Assembly (NCBI RefSeq): GCF_001020565.1
Contig: NZ_LDAS01000001.1
Coordinates: forward strand, 1,776,985 to 1,840,984
Source: Maribacter thermophilus
GTDB lineage: Bacteria; Bacteroidota; Bacteroidia; Flavobacteriales; Flavobacteriaceae
Length of the DNA: 64,000 bases
Direction: 5' to 3'
Positions 15,779 through 24,657 of the stretch are shown one piece after another (positions within the stretch are counted from its first letter, which is position 1; each line of letters starts with the position of its first letter). The position numbers and the translations under genes were made by a program. The notes beneath the pieces are model-generated. The model worked only from the letters and a program-made list of their open reading frames with translations. It made no database searches and was not told where the DNA came from.

Positions 15779-16652
15779 GCGCAAGACTTTTACTACTGCC
15801 CTAAAAATTGTCATAAGCGTTTTGCTTATCTATTTTATATGGACAAAGATCGATATTCAAGAAATAGGCAAAACATTACAAAAAAGCAATATATGGTACC
15901 TAACATTAGCTTTGGTGTTTTTTGTCATTTCAAAAGTGATTTCAGCCGTAAGACTTAACGAGTACCTTCACAAGTTGAATGTTTGGCTTACCCAAAAAAG
16001 CAACCTAAAACTATATTTTTTAGGTATGTTCTATAATCTTTTTCTTCCCGGTGGCATTGGTGGCGATGCCTATAAAGGGTATCTCATCAAAAAAAACTTT
16101 GATGTACCCACAAAAAGGGTCGTCAGTGTACTTGTACTGGACCGGTTAAGTGGTCTTTTACTTTTGTTCATCTATGCCTGTTCTTTGATCATACTGCTCA
16201 ACAACCCCAAACTGGAAGCCTATCGTTTTTTGTTCGCATTGGGAATTCCGCTTTCGATATCGGTTTTTTATGTACTGAACAGATACTTTTTTGCTTATGT
16301 ACTATCCGTATTTTGGAAGTCGTTAGGATATTCTTCTTTAGTGCAACTGGCACAACTTATCTGCGTATGGTTTATAATGGAGGCCTTGAACATTCAAATG
16401 GACAATATCGCCTATATGGTCATATTTCTGATCTCGTCGATCATATCTGTATTGCCATTGACCATAGGAGGTGTAGGAAGCCGAGAGGTTACCTTTTTCT
16501 ATGGTGCCGCCTTTCTAAATCTTGATGAAAATACCGCTGTGGGCATCAGCGTTGTTTTTTTTCTGATTACCGCTGTCGTCTCCCTTATAGGAATCCAATA
16601 TCATTTTAAAAAGATACCCTTAGAAGTATCACATAAAGAAGAACGACCCTAA
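15768..16652 (+). CDS. LPG-synthase-TM-like (UPF0104) membrane protein
   Basis: This 294-residue multi-pass protein has the lysylphosphatidylglycerol synthase TM fold without the synthase domain. It has about eight hydrophobic helices, the motif FLPGGIGGDAYKGYLIKK near residue 90-105 and PLTIGGVGSREVTFF near 225, both typical of the family. The start is a GTG that overlaps the end of the GT2 gene by 11 bp. Proteins of this kind are often found with polyprenyl-phosphate sugar synthases and are suspected of moving the lipid-linked sugar across the membrane. That role is inferred here. It converges with the gene after, overlapping by 4 bp. Confidence 0.82.
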   Translation: MASRRKTFTTALKIVISVLLIYFIWTKIDIQEIGKTLQKSNIWYLTLALVFFVISKVISAVRLNEYLHKLNVWLTQKSNLKLYFLGMFYNLFLPGGIGGDAYKGYLIKKNFDVPTKRVVSVLVLDRLSGLLLLFIYACSLIILLNNPKLEAYRFLFALGIPLSISVFYVLNRYFFAYVLSVFWKSLGYSSLVQLAQLICVWFIMEALNIQMDNIAYMVIFLISSIISVLPLTIGGVGSREVTFFYGAAFLNLDENTAVGISVVFFLITAVVSLIGIQYHFKKIPLEVSHKEERP

Positions 16653-18307
16653 TATACGTGTACCAAATACCTCTTGTTGACAACGCGGTTTCGGGTATTC
16701 GGATTCAAGAATTTTCCCTGTAAACGGGTAATTCTAAATTGGTTTACGATATATTCCTTATCCCAATCCAACCCTGATGTCCTCAGTCGCTCCAATTCTT
16801 TCTCGTTGGCATACACCCATATATTCTTTTTATTCTTTACCTCCTCTACTGTACTGATCTTAACAGGAGATTGATTGTAAAAATCCAAAGACCACGTATA
16901 ATCCGTTCCGATCTTATAAATATTTTCGACGGGTATATTGTTTTCCTTTACAAGCTTCGCCATGTTAGACCCTCCTTGATACCCTAAAAGATGTGGATAG
17001 AAATGAAGGTTTAAAACGGCATTTAAGAGCAAAGAGGCACAAACGGAAATAGTTACCAATCTTTTGTTCTTATCCTCCGATTTTACAGTGTAATATGCCG
17101 TAATGGTTGCAAAAGCCATCAACAAAACATAAACATACACCTGAGTAATCTCAAATACAAAAAAACAGATCAGTGCCGAAGCAATGAACACAATACCCAA
17201 AACAAAGCACTGTGCCCTCAATAGTATCTTTGTTGTCTTCTTTTTGTCAGATGCATAAAGGTCGTACACGAACGAAGCCGTAAGTACCGAGAACAAGGGA
17301 ATGGTAACATTTAAATAATGTGGTAGTTTAAACTGCGCAAAACTGATAAGAATAAACACCAAGGTAATACCGCCAAGTGTCAAAAATTCGTACTTAGAAT
17401 TATGGACAAGCTTACTTTTTATAAAAGTCTTGGCCTTGGACCAAAAAGCGGTCAATGCCAAAATTGTCCACGGAAGAAAAACCCACAAGAAGGTATGAAA
17501 AAAGAAAAAATAGTCACTACTGTTCTTTCCTATACCCTCACCGCTCAAACGTTCAAAACTTTGTTCCCAGAAAATAAAAAAGATACCGCTGCGGTTAGAT
17601 TTTCCCCTAATAATTTTTTCCGGATGCAGATCAAACTGTAGGTAATAGGCATACAACATGGGCGCTATGGTCAAACCAAAAACCACCAAGGCCAATATTA
17701 CCTTCCAACTTAAAAACCTTTTCCATTTTCTGGCATAGGCAATATGACATAACAAAGGCAGCCCAATAACCAAAAGAGCTATTTGCCCTTTTGTAGAAAA
17801 GGCCATACCGGCACCAAAAGCCCCTAAAAGTATGGCACTTAATTTTCCTTTTTCAACATATTTTGCCAATTGCCAAATAGAAAAAATAGTAAATCCGGTG
17901 AGAACTGCATCCGTACGCACATCTATAGCACCCAAGACAATGGTCTGGGCCGTCATAAAAATCAATGCGGCCAGTTTTCCGGTATTCTTGTTATAAAGAA
18001 GTTTACCTAGCCCAAAACAGCTGTAAGCCCCTAAAAGAGTCGCCAATATCCCCGGTATACGGTAAGCCCAATCATGTATCCCGAATATTTTATACGATAG
18101 GGCGGCCAACCAATAATGCATATGAGGTTTGTCCAAATATTCATTAGGCCCCTTAAAAAGATTAATAAAATCATTTTCTTGAACCATTCTCATGGCCATT
18201 ACCGCAAACTGTGCAGAATCGTTTTCAAACAGTGTTACAAAAGAACCCGCGATATACACCAATACCACGAGAGACACTAAAAACCAATACCTTAAGTTGG
18301 ATATCAT
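16649..18307 (-). CDS. GT39/GT83-like membrane glycosyltransferase (ArnT-like)
   Basis: This 552-residue GT-C fold transferase starts at ATG 18307. The N-terminal PMT_2-type domain is visible: a membrane helix, then DSAQFAVMAMRMVQENDF with the acidic catalytic loop, and YLDKPHMHYWLAALSYKIFG. About ten further helices follow, then a soluble C-terminal part. Such enzymes take a sugar from a lipid phosphate on the periplasmic side and add it to lipid A, polysaccharide or protein. The ATG overlaps the stop of the PAP2 phosphatase gene as ATGA, so the two are coupled. With the DPM1-like and UPF0104 genes opposite, it completes a plausible donor-to-acceptor route. The acceptor is unknown. Confidence 0.85.
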   Translation of the reverse strand: MISNLRYWFLVSLVVLVYIAGSFVTLFENDSAQFAVMAMRMVQENDFINLFKGPNEYLDKPHMHYWLAALSYKIFGIHDWAYRIPGILATLLGAYSCFGLGKLLYNKNTGKLAALIFMTAQTIVLGAIDVRTDAVLTGFTIFSIWQLAKYVEKGKLSAILLGAFGAGMAFSTKGQIALLVIGLPLLCHIAYARKWKRFLSWKVILALVVFGLTIAPMLYAYYLQFDLHPEKIIRGKSNRSGIFFIFWEQSFERLSGEGIGKNSSDYFFFFHTFLWVFLPWTILALTAFWSKAKTFIKSKLVHNSKYEFLTLGGITLVFILISFAQFKLPHYLNVTIPLFSVLTASFVYDLYASDKKKTTKILLRAQCFVLGIVFIASALICFFVFEITQVYVYVLLMAFATITAYYTVKSEDKNKRLVTISVCASLLLNAVLNLHFYPHLLGYQGGSNMAKLVKENNIPVENIYKIGTDYTWSLDFYNQSPVKISTVEEVKNKKNIWVYANEKELERLRTSGLDWDKEYIVNQFRITRLQGKFLNPNTRNRVVNKRYLVHVY

Positions 18308-18873
18308 AGGGGAAATTTCGGAAGTACAAATATATACAACTTTGCAAATACCCACCCAAACAATGTTCCTATGAGCAGTCCCGTAAGTACATCTAAAGGA
18401 AAATGTACTCCGATATAGATTCTACTGTACGCAACCAAAGAAGCCCATAACAACAGGAATACACCTATATATCTTAATTGCGACCTTAAGATGACACCAA
18501 AAAAGGTGGCCAAGGCAAAGGCATTTGAGGCATGGGCGGAAAAATAGCCATACTTACCTCCACAATAGCTTTTTACCAAACGCATTACATTCATGGTATC
18601 GGGATCATGACATGGTCTTAACCTGGCTACACCATACTTGAAAAAATTGCTTAACTGATCGGAAACGGTAATCATTAAGGCCACCGAAACCACTAATAAA
18701 AAGGTTCTTTTTAATCCTAATTTTTGATACGAGAGTATCAATAAAAAAAGATAAAGGGGAATGGCACTATACTTACTGGATATAAATTGCCATAAGTTGT
18801 CCCAAGCAGGACTGCCCAATCCGTTCAAATAGATAAAAACCTCTTTGTCTATATGTACTAATTCCTCCAGCAT
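18304..18873 (-). CDS. PAP2-family membrane phosphatase
   Basis: This integral membrane phosphatase of the PAP2 superfamily has 189 residues and about five helices. The three signature motifs are readable: KYGVARLRP (KX6RP), SAHASNAF (equivalent of PSGH), and SRIYIGVHFPLDV (SRxxxxxHxxxD). Typical substrates are undecaprenyl pyrophosphate or phosphatidyl phosphates on the periplasmic face. Here the stop overlaps the start of an ArnT-like transferase by 4 bp. A role in recycling the lipid carrier released by that transferase is likely, but inferred. The ATG is 3 bp downstream of the stop of a small acidic-protein gene. Confidence 0.9.
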   Translation of the reverse strand: MLEELVHIDKEVFIYLNGLGSPAWDNLWQFISSKYSAIPLYLFLLILSYQKLGLKRTFLLVVSVALMITVSDQLSNFFKYGVARLRPCHDPDTMNVMRLVKSYCGGKYGYFSAHASNAFALATFFGVILRSQLRYIGVFLLLWASLVAYSRIYIGVHFPLDVLTGLLIGTLFGWVFAKLYIFVLPKFPL

Positions 18874-18876
18874 ATA

Positions 18877-19104
18877 CTATTCTTCATACCTAGACACCTC
18901 CCTATCATAGAAAGCTGTTGCCGCCTCAATAAGATTTTCCGCTTCGGTCTCTAGCTCTTTTTCGTCTTCCTTTGAGAATTCCTCTAACCATTCTACCTCA
19001 TCATTTTCCAAATTAATGACAAAACGAGGATAATCTGTGTGGACAATAAATATGGCATTCGGATAATCTGTATTGTCTCCTAATAAAAACTTGGGTAATT
19101 CCAT
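18877..19104 (-). CDS. small acidic hypothetical protein
   Basis: This 75-residue protein is of unknown function. The first half is mixed (KFLLGDNTDYPNAIFIVHTD) and the second half is a strongly acidic helix (SKEDEKELETEAENLIEAA). There is no signal peptide, membrane segment or metal motif. It lies 3 bp upstream of the PAP2 gene on the same strand, which supports real translation and co-transcription with the PAP2/GT-C pair. Similar short proteins occur in related flavobacteria as far as I recall, but no role has been assigned. Confidence 0.65.
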   Translation of the reverse strand: MELPKFLLGDNTDYPNAIFIVHTDYPRFVINLENDEVEWLEEFSKEDEKELETEAENLIEAATAFYDREVSRYEE

Positions 19105-19158
19105 TGATAACGTTTTAAATATAGAATCCCTTCTTTCGATAATCGAAATGGGAACACT

Positions 19159-20550
19159 TTAATTCTGTATTAATTTTTTGGTTAAATAATTAAATCGAAG
19201 ATACAACATAATGGCCGATGACGTAAGCCCGGTGAGCAGTCCCACCCATATTCCCATACTCTCTAACCCTGTATGCAGGCCTAAGAAATAAGACGTAGGA
19301 AAACCAATTAACCAGTACGCTACAAATGTAATAAAGGTGGGAACTTTAACATCTTGCAATCCCCTGAGCGCCCCCAATACTACAACTTGAACCCCATCTG
19401 AAATCTGAAAAAATGCAGCTACCAACAATAATTGGGCAGCCATGGCTATTACCTTTGTGTTATCTACAAAGTTTGCGGCATCGTCAAGGTCTAAATACAA
19501 GGTCGGAAACCAGTTTCTCCCCACAAGAAAAAGAATGGCAAAAACTATTTCCAACAAAAAGGTGAGAAAAAAGATAGACTGTGCTATTCTTCGCAATTCG
19601 GTAAAATTCCTTAACCCCTTCTGGTTACCAACGCGAATCATTGCGGCCACGCCCAATCCCATTCCGAACATAAATGTCATACTACTAAGGTTCAGGGCAA
19701 TTTGATTGGCCGCTTGGGGGTTTTTGCCCAGCACCCCGCTTAGCCACACGGCCGCCGTGAAAATCGCCACTTCAAAAAACATTTGCAATGCAGAAGGAAA
19801 ACCTAAAGAGATTATTTTTTTTATCACGCGCCGTTCAATATTCTTAAAATCGAACCCTGTCACGTAATCATGAAATTTTTTCTTACTCTTTAGAAGCATC
19901 CATATATAAAGCACCATGACCAATCTAGACACCAAGGTTCCTATGGCCGCCCCCACAATGCCCAATTTAGGAAAACCAAAAGCACCGAAAATCAATAAAT
20001 AATTTATAGTAATGTTCACCACATTTGCCAAAATAGTGGCATACATGGGGTATCTTGTCTGCGACAACCCTTCGGAGAACTGTTTAAAGGCCTGAAAAAC
20101 AATCATCGGCACCAATGAAAAGGCCACCAGATCAAGATAGGGCATGGCCAAGGTAACCACCTCTTCTGGCTGTTTCATAAAATACATTAGAGGCTTTGCC
20201 CCTAATATTAACAAGAACAGAGACAAGCCCAAAATGGAACATAGGACCAAACCATGTTTCAGGGCACTTTTGGCATTACTTTTATTACCCGCACCATCTG
20301 CCTCTGCCACCAATGGTGTAATAGCCGTCGAAAACCCTATGCCCAACGACATGGCTATGAACACAAAACTATTGCCCAGAGATACGGCCGCCAATTCGGC
20401 CGTACCTAACTGCCCCACCATTATGTTATCTGCAAACTGTACAAAGGTATGCCCCAACATTCCTAAAATGACCGGAACCGAGAGTTTAATATTGTAACCA
20501 AACTCTTTTGTATAATTCTTAAACAATTGACTAAAATTTTGAAGGGGCAA
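19159..20550 (-). CDS. MATE-family multidrug/Na+ antiporter
   Basis: This 463-residue membrane protein has about twelve helices and the MATE fold (NorM type). It shows LSVPVILGMLGHTFVQFADNIMVG at the start and a second, related half beginning around residue 245 with LGFPSALQMFFEVAIFTAAVW. These transporters expel cationic compounds in exchange for Na+ or H+. It has its own upstream region of about 150 bp, which contains a 14-bp palindrome at 20675-20688. The drug or metabolite exported cannot be told from sequence. Confidence 0.9.
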   Translation of the reverse strand: MPLQNFSQLFKNYTKEFGYNIKLSVPVILGMLGHTFVQFADNIMVGQLGTAELAAVSLGNSFVFIAMSLGIGFSTAITPLVAEADGAGNKSNAKSALKHGLVLCSILGLSLFLLILGAKPLMYFMKQPEEVVTLAMPYLDLVAFSLVPMIVFQAFKQFSEGLSQTRYPMYATILANVVNITINYLLIFGAFGFPKLGIVGAAIGTLVSRLVMVLYIWMLLKSKKKFHDYVTGFDFKNIERRVIKKIISLGFPSALQMFFEVAIFTAAVWLSGVLGKNPQAANQIALNLSSMTFMFGMGLGVAAMIRVGNQKGLRNFTELRRIAQSIFFLTFLLEIVFAILFLVGRNWFPTLYLDLDDAANFVDNTKVIAMAAQLLLVAAFFQISDGVQVVVLGALRGLQDVKVPTFITFVAYWLIGFPTSYFLGLHTGLESMGIWVGLLTGLTSSAIMLYLRFNYLTKKLIQN

Positions 20551-20674
20551 AGATACCCTTTAAAAACGCCATATGCATTTCTTTTTCTACCCTACCCCAA
20601 TTAAAATCCCTTAACTTATTGTCGATTTAAAATTGTGATGAACCGTTTTGTTACCAGGTTCCCTTATAAAGAAC

Positions 20675-20688
20675 ATGTACCTGTACAT
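20675..20688. promoter_or_regulatory. palindrome ATGTAC-CT-GTACAT upstream of the MATE gene
   Basis: A perfect 6-bp inverted repeat with a 2-bp centre lies about 125 bp upstream of the MATE start and just after the mazG stop. It could be an operator. There is no T-run, so it is not a terminator. No regulator gene is adjacent. Confidence 0.25.
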
Positions 20689-20703
20689 AACAGTTGTACG
20701 ATA

Positions 20704-21480
20704 CTAATCCATTTTTTTTGCCTTCTCCCAGTAAACCTCCATTTCTTCTAAGGACATATCTTTTAACGAAGTACCCTTCTTGGTCGCCTCTTTTTCTAAA
20801 AATTGAAATCTTTTTGAAAACTTTTTATTGGTACGCTCCAATGCATTTTCAGGATTTACACCCAGAAATCGCGCATAATTTATCATTGAAAAAAGTACAT
20901 CACCAAACTCGGACTCTATCTTGTCCTTATTCCCTGACTTTACTTCTTCCCGTAATTCCCCCAATTCTTCCTGCACCTTCTCAAAAACCTGCTCGGGCTC
21001 TTCCCAATCAAAACCCACACCGGCCACCTTATCTTGTATTCTATTGGCCTTCACCAATGCGGGCAAACTTCTAGGAACACCTTCCAATACACTTTTTTTG
21101 CCCTCTTTCAGTTTAATTTTTTCCCAATTTTGTTTTACTTCTTCCTCATTCTCTACAGAAACGTCACCATATATATGCGGGTGCCTGTTTATCAACTTTT
21201 CGCAAATTCCATTGGCTACGTCCGCTATATCAAAATCATTGGTTTCCGACCCAATTTTTGCATAGAAAACTATATGTAACAACAAATCGCCCAATTCACC
21301 TTTTATGTCGTTCATATCGTAATCCAAAATAGCATCACCAAGTTCATACGTTTCTTCGATGGTAAGATGCCTTAAACTCTCCATGGTCTGTTTCTTGTCC
21401 CATGGGCATTGGGTGCGCAGCTCGTCCATTATTGTCAATAATCGATCAAAAGCCTCTAATTTTTCCTTTCTTGTATTCAT
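20704..21480 (-). CDS. mazG: nucleoside triphosphate pyrophosphohydrolase
   Basis: MazG hydrolyses NTPs to NMP and pyrophosphate in the cytoplasm and helps clear non-canonical nucleotides. The protein has 258 residues from ATG 21480 and two MazG domains. The first shows CPWDKKQTMESLRHLTIEETYEL, with the EExxE metal-binding part, and KGELGDLLLHIVFYA. The second shows KVQEELGELREEV and SEFGDVLFSMINYARF. A longer reading from 21507 begins upstream of the likely promoter and is not used. In many flavobacteria mazG lies next to the DUF5606-def-ruvX group; here it is about 6.5 kb away with opposite-strand sugar genes between. Confidence 0.92.
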   Translation of the reverse strand: MNTRKEKLEAFDRLLTIMDELRTQCPWDKKQTMESLRHLTIEETYELGDAILDYDMNDIKGELGDLLLHIVFYAKIGSETNDFDIADVANGICEKLINRHPHIYGDVSVENEEEVKQNWEKIKLKEGKKSVLEGVPRSLPALVKANRIQDKVAGVGFDWEEPEQVFEKVQEELGELREEVKSGNKDKIESEFGDVLFSMINYARFLGVNPENALERTNKKFSKRFQFLEKEATKKGTSLKDMSLEEMEVYWEKAKKMD

Positions 21481-21492
21481 GCTGCAAAAGTA

Positions 21493-21500
21493 CAAATCTA
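21493..21500 (-). promoter_or_regulatory. TAnnTTTG promoter element before mazG
   Basis: Minus-strand TAGATTTG lies 12 bp upstream of the mazG ATG. A second match, TACTTTTG, sits at 21485-21492, even closer to the start. One of them is likely the -7 element. Confidence 0.35.
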
Positions 21501-21594
21501 TACGCACAGAAAGTGTTGTTATATTTAGTAACTTACCAAACTAGTTGCCGTTAATTTTAATTTTTCGCAGCATTTTAACTAACAAACCAACAAT

Positions 21595-22425
21595 ATGAAA
21601 AGAAGAGATTTTTTGGTTAGATCCGGCATATTATCCGCAGGGGCTATGTTACTGCCCTCGTTTAAAACACCTTCTATAGAACAACAAAAATTTGGAGTGC
21701 AGCTATATAGTTTCAGAGATGCCATGGCCAAAGACGCATTGGGTACCTTAAAACAGATCGCAGCTATAGGAATCAAAGAAATAGAATCCGCAAAAAGTGC
21801 AAAAGGGCATTATTATGGCCTATCCCCAAAAGACATGAAAAAAGCATGTGAAGACCTAGGAATGAAACTTGTGAGCGGCCATGTACATTTAGACAAAAAC
21901 TTTGAACGCACCATGGACGAGGCAGCCGAGGCAGGCCAAGAATATTTGATTTGCTCATCGATGCCTTCAAAAGGACAAACCGTTGACAAATATAAAGCAG
22001 TCGCCGAAAAATTCAACAATGCAGGGGAGGCATGTAAATCTCTCGGCATACACTTTGGTTACCACAACCACGAATATGAATTTGAATCGGACCAAGGAAA
22101 AGTACTTTATGATGTTTTAATGGACCATACAGAACCTGATCTTGTTCATATGGAATTAGATTTAGGTTGGGTGGTGATTGCCGGCAAGGACCCATTACAT
22201 TATTTTAAAAAATACCCTGGACGCTTTCCTCTTTGGCATTTAAAAGACATGGACATGAAAAAGAAAGAAAGCACCGAATTCGGGAAAGGAGTTCTTGACA
22301 TTAAAACTATGATGCAGAACCAAAAAGCCAGTGGGGTGAAACACATATTAATAGAACAGGAAGAATATGCCAGCACTCCTTTAGAAAGTATGAAACATAA
22401 TATGGCATATTTAAAACGATTATAG
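21595..22425 (+). CDS. exported TIM-barrel sugar isomerase/epimerase-like protein
   Basis: This 276-residue protein of the AP endonuclease 2 / xylose isomerase-like TIM-barrel family has a Tat-type signal (KRRDFLVRSGILSAGAMLL). Barrel motifs are FGVQLYSFRDAM, YHNHEYEFE, HMELDLGWVVIAGKDP, PLWHLKDMDM and ILIEQEEY. These supply the usual Glu, Asp, His and Glu metal ligands. Exported members of this family act on oxidised sugars, and some isomerise or cleave 3-keto-glycosides. It starts a run of sugar-related genes on the plus strand (21.6-27.9 kb) and matches in theme the DUF1080/oxidoreductase pair at 6-9 kb. The exact reaction is unknown. Confidence 0.85.
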   Translation: MKRRDFLVRSGILSAGAMLLPSFKTPSIEQQKFGVQLYSFRDAMAKDALGTLKQIAAIGIKEIESAKSAKGHYYGLSPKDMKKACEDLGMKLVSGHVHLDKNFERTMDEAAEAGQEYLICSSMPSKGQTVDKYKAVAEKFNNAGEACKSLGIHFGYHNHEYEFESDQGKVLYDVLMDHTEPDLVHMELDLGWVVIAGKDPLHYFKKYPGRFPLWHLKDMDMKKKESTEFGKGVLDIKTMMQNQKASGVKHILIEQEEYASTPLESMKHNMAYLKRL

Positions 22426-22488
22426 TATTTCTTATTATTTAATATCATCGAAAACCAACGTACAACTCTTTAACCAACTAAAGACCTC

Positions 22489-23373
22489 ATGAAATTTCTT
22501 TTACCATTACTTTCTTTTTTTCTTTTCCATACCACAATTTTCGCCCAAAATATTATTGCCGATGGGGCAAAACTGGGTTTGGTCGCAGACAGTTTTGAGT
22601 TTACCGAAGGACCTGCAGTTGACAAAAACGGGGATGTTTATTTTACGGACCAACCCAACGACAGAATCGTAAAGTGGAGCTATAAAGACAATAAGGTCAG
22701 CGTTTGGATGAAACCTAGCGGCCGTTCAAATGGTCTTTACTTTGACCATCAAGGAAATCTAATTTCTTGCGCAGACGAAAAAAACGAGTTATGGAAAATC
22801 GATACCGAGAAAAGTGTTACCGTCCTAATAGATTCTTATGAAGGCAAATTATTGGGCGGGCCCAACGATTTATGGATAGATGCCCAAGGTGGCATCTATA
22901 TCACGGATCCATATTACGAACGGTCTTGGTGGAAACATACAAAAGAGCAGATCAAAGAAAGACGTGTTTATTATTACACCCCAAAGAACCAAGAAATAAA
23001 AATAGTGGCCGATGATTTTATAAATCCGAACGGTATTATAGGTTCTGGCGATGGCATGCAGTTGTACATATCGGATATAGGTGATAAAAAAACCTACCAA
23101 TACACCATTCAAAAAGATGGCAGCCTTACGGACAGGAAAATTTTTTGCGAAATGGGATCTGACGGCATGACCATCGACAACCAAGGAAATGTATATCTTA
23201 CAGGAGACGGAGTAACAGTTTTTAATAAAAAAGGAAACAAGATCCAACATATTGATGTCCCCGAAGAATGGACCGCTAATGTAACCTTTGGCGGACCTTC
23301 GCAAAACATATTGTTCATCACGGCAATGAACGCTGTTTACACCTTAGAGATGGCCGTTAACGGAGTTAGATAA
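22489..23373 (+). CDS. SMP-30/gluconolactonase-family exported protein
   Basis: This 294-residue six-bladed beta-propeller belongs to the SMP-30/gluconolaconase/LRE group and has a Sec signal peptide (SFFLFHTTIFAQ). Blade motifs: FTEGPAVDKNGDVYFTDQPNDRI, GRSNGLYFDHQGNLISC, LGGPNDLWIDAQGGIYITDPYY, FINPNGIIGSGDG and DGMTIDNQGNVYLTG. These supply the Glu, Asn and Asp that bind the catalytic metal. The expected reaction is hydrolysis of a sugar lactone in the periplasm, which would follow oxidation by a Gfo/Idh/MocA-type enzyme. It lies 63 bp after the TIM-barrel gene. Confidence 0.88.
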   Translation: MKFLLPLLSFFLFHTTIFAQNIIADGAKLGLVADSFEFTEGPAVDKNGDVYFTDQPNDRIVKWSYKDNKVSVWMKPSGRSNGLYFDHQGNLISCADEKNELWKIDTEKSVTVLIDSYEGKLLGGPNDLWIDAQGGIYITDPYYERSWWKHTKEQIKERRVYYYTPKNQEIKIVADDFINPNGIIGSGDGMQLYISDIGDKKTYQYTIQKDGSLTDRKIFCEMGSDGMTIDNQGNVYLTGDGVTVFNKKGNKIQHIDVPEEWTANVTFGGPSQNILFITAMNAVYTLEMAVNGVR

Positions 23374-23411
23374 CTCCTTAAAAAACAACAAAAACCTATC
23401 ACATTAAAATT

Positions 23412-23870
23412 ATGGTTTGGAAAAATTTATTCGACAAAGTCGCATCCGAAGAGATAATAGAACGCATTAACCTCTTGACTCCCGAAACTAGTCCTAAATG
23501 GGGTAAAATGAATGTTTCGCAGATGCTCGCACATTGCAATGTTACTTATGAACTGGTTTATACGAACAAGTATAAAAAGCCAAAGGGGTTTCAAAAAATT
23601 TTGATAAAACTATTCGCAAAAAATATCGTAGTAGGCCCAAAACCTTATAAAAAGAACAGTCGCACCTCCCCTATTTTTATTATAAGCGACGAAAGGGATT
23701 TTGAAAGGGAACGGGATAGACTTATTGCCCATATTCAAAAAACACAACAGTTGGGAGGCGAATACTTTGATGGCAAAGAGTCACATGCCTTTGGCAAATT
23801 GAGCGAAAAAGAATGGAATGTTCTTTTCTCTAAGCATCTAGATCACCACCTTCAGCAATTTGCTGTTTAA
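23412..23870 (+). CDS. DUF1569-domain protein
   Basis: This 152-residue cytoplasmic protein has a DinB-like four-helix layout of the DUF1569 type. The family start is seen: ERINLLTPETSPKWGKMNVSQMLAHCNVTYE, with His in MLAHC. Another histidine pair lies near the end (KHLDHHLQQF), a likely metal site. It has no signal peptide, unlike its neighbours. The family is frequent in Bacteroidota and has no proven function. A thiol or stress role is sometimes suggested from the DinB relation. It lies between the lactonase and the aquaglyceroporin with short gaps. Confidence 0.8.
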   Translation: MVWKNLFDKVASEEIIERINLLTPETSPKWGKMNVSQMLAHCNVTYELVYTNKYKKPKGFQKILIKLFAKNIVVGPKPYKKNSRTSPIFIISDERDFERERDRLIAHIQKTQQLGGEYFDGKESHAFGKLSEKEWNVLFSKHLDHHLQQFAV

Positions 23871-23922
23871 TAATATAAATACTCTTATTTTTTTATCTTA
23901 ATAAGCTAAAACAAAAAACCAA

Positions 23923-24645
23923 ATGACCTCTTACATTTTTGAATTCATTGGCACGGCAATGCTAATATTAATAGGTAACGGTGTTGTTGCCAATGTAGTA
24001 TTAAAAGGGACCAAAGGTGCCGATGCAGGCTGGACAGGTATCTCATTGGCATGGGGCATTGCTGTATTTATAGGGGTTTTTGTTTCCGCAGATGGCAGTG
24101 GCGCCCACTTAAACCCAGCGGTATCTATCGGATTGGCCACGGCAGGCAAGTTCTCATGGACCATGGTGCCGGGTTATGTCGTAGCTCAAATTTTAGGGGC
24201 CATGATGGGCAATCTATTAATTTGGTTGACCTATAAAAAACAATATGATGCCACTGAGGACCAAGGAGCACTTTTAGCTACCTTCTGTACATCACCGGCA
24301 ATACGAAGTCCGGGATGGAATTTGGTCTCCGAAACAATAGGAACCTTTGTCTTGGTATTCGGTGTATTTTATATTGCAGGAGGCGCCATAGGCGAGGAAA
24401 CTATTTCCCTAGGTTCATTAGATGCCCTTCCCGTAGCCTTATTGGTTATAGGTATCGGTTTTGGACTTGGAGGCACTACCGGATACGCTATTAACCCTGC
24501 CAGAGATTTTGGACCAAGGCTCCTACATGCCATTTTACCTCTTAAAAACAAAGGGAGTAGTGATTGGCAGTATTCATGGGTGCCCATTATTGGCCCAGTT
24601 TTGGGAGCCATATTGGCTGCCTTTGCTTTTACCCTTTTAAACTAA
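23923..24645 (+). CDS. MIP-family aquaglyceroporin (GlpF-like)
   Basis: This 240-residue channel has six membrane helices and both NPA boxes: HLNPAVSIG at about residue 62-70 and AINPARDFGPR near 190. The aspartate after the second NPA box (NPARD) is characteristic of glycerol facilitators rather than pure water channels. It would allow passive entry of glycerol or small polyols through the inner membrane. No glycerol kinase is next to it. Instead it lies 12 bp upstream of an exported esterase gene in a sugar cluster, so a small polyol released by the neighbours may be its cargo. Confidence 0.92.
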   Translation: MTSYIFEFIGTAMLILIGNGVVANVVLKGTKGADAGWTGISLAWGIAVFIGVFVSADGSGAHLNPAVSIGLATAGKFSWTMVPGYVVAQILGAMMGNLLIWLTYKKQYDATEDQGALLATFCTSPAIRSPGWNLVSETIGTFVLVFGVFYIAGGAIGEETISLGSLDALPVALLVIGIGFGLGGTTGYAINPARDFGPRLLHAILPLKNKGSSDWQYSWVPIIGPVLGAILAAFAFTLLN

Positions 24646-24657
24646 CACACAACAATT

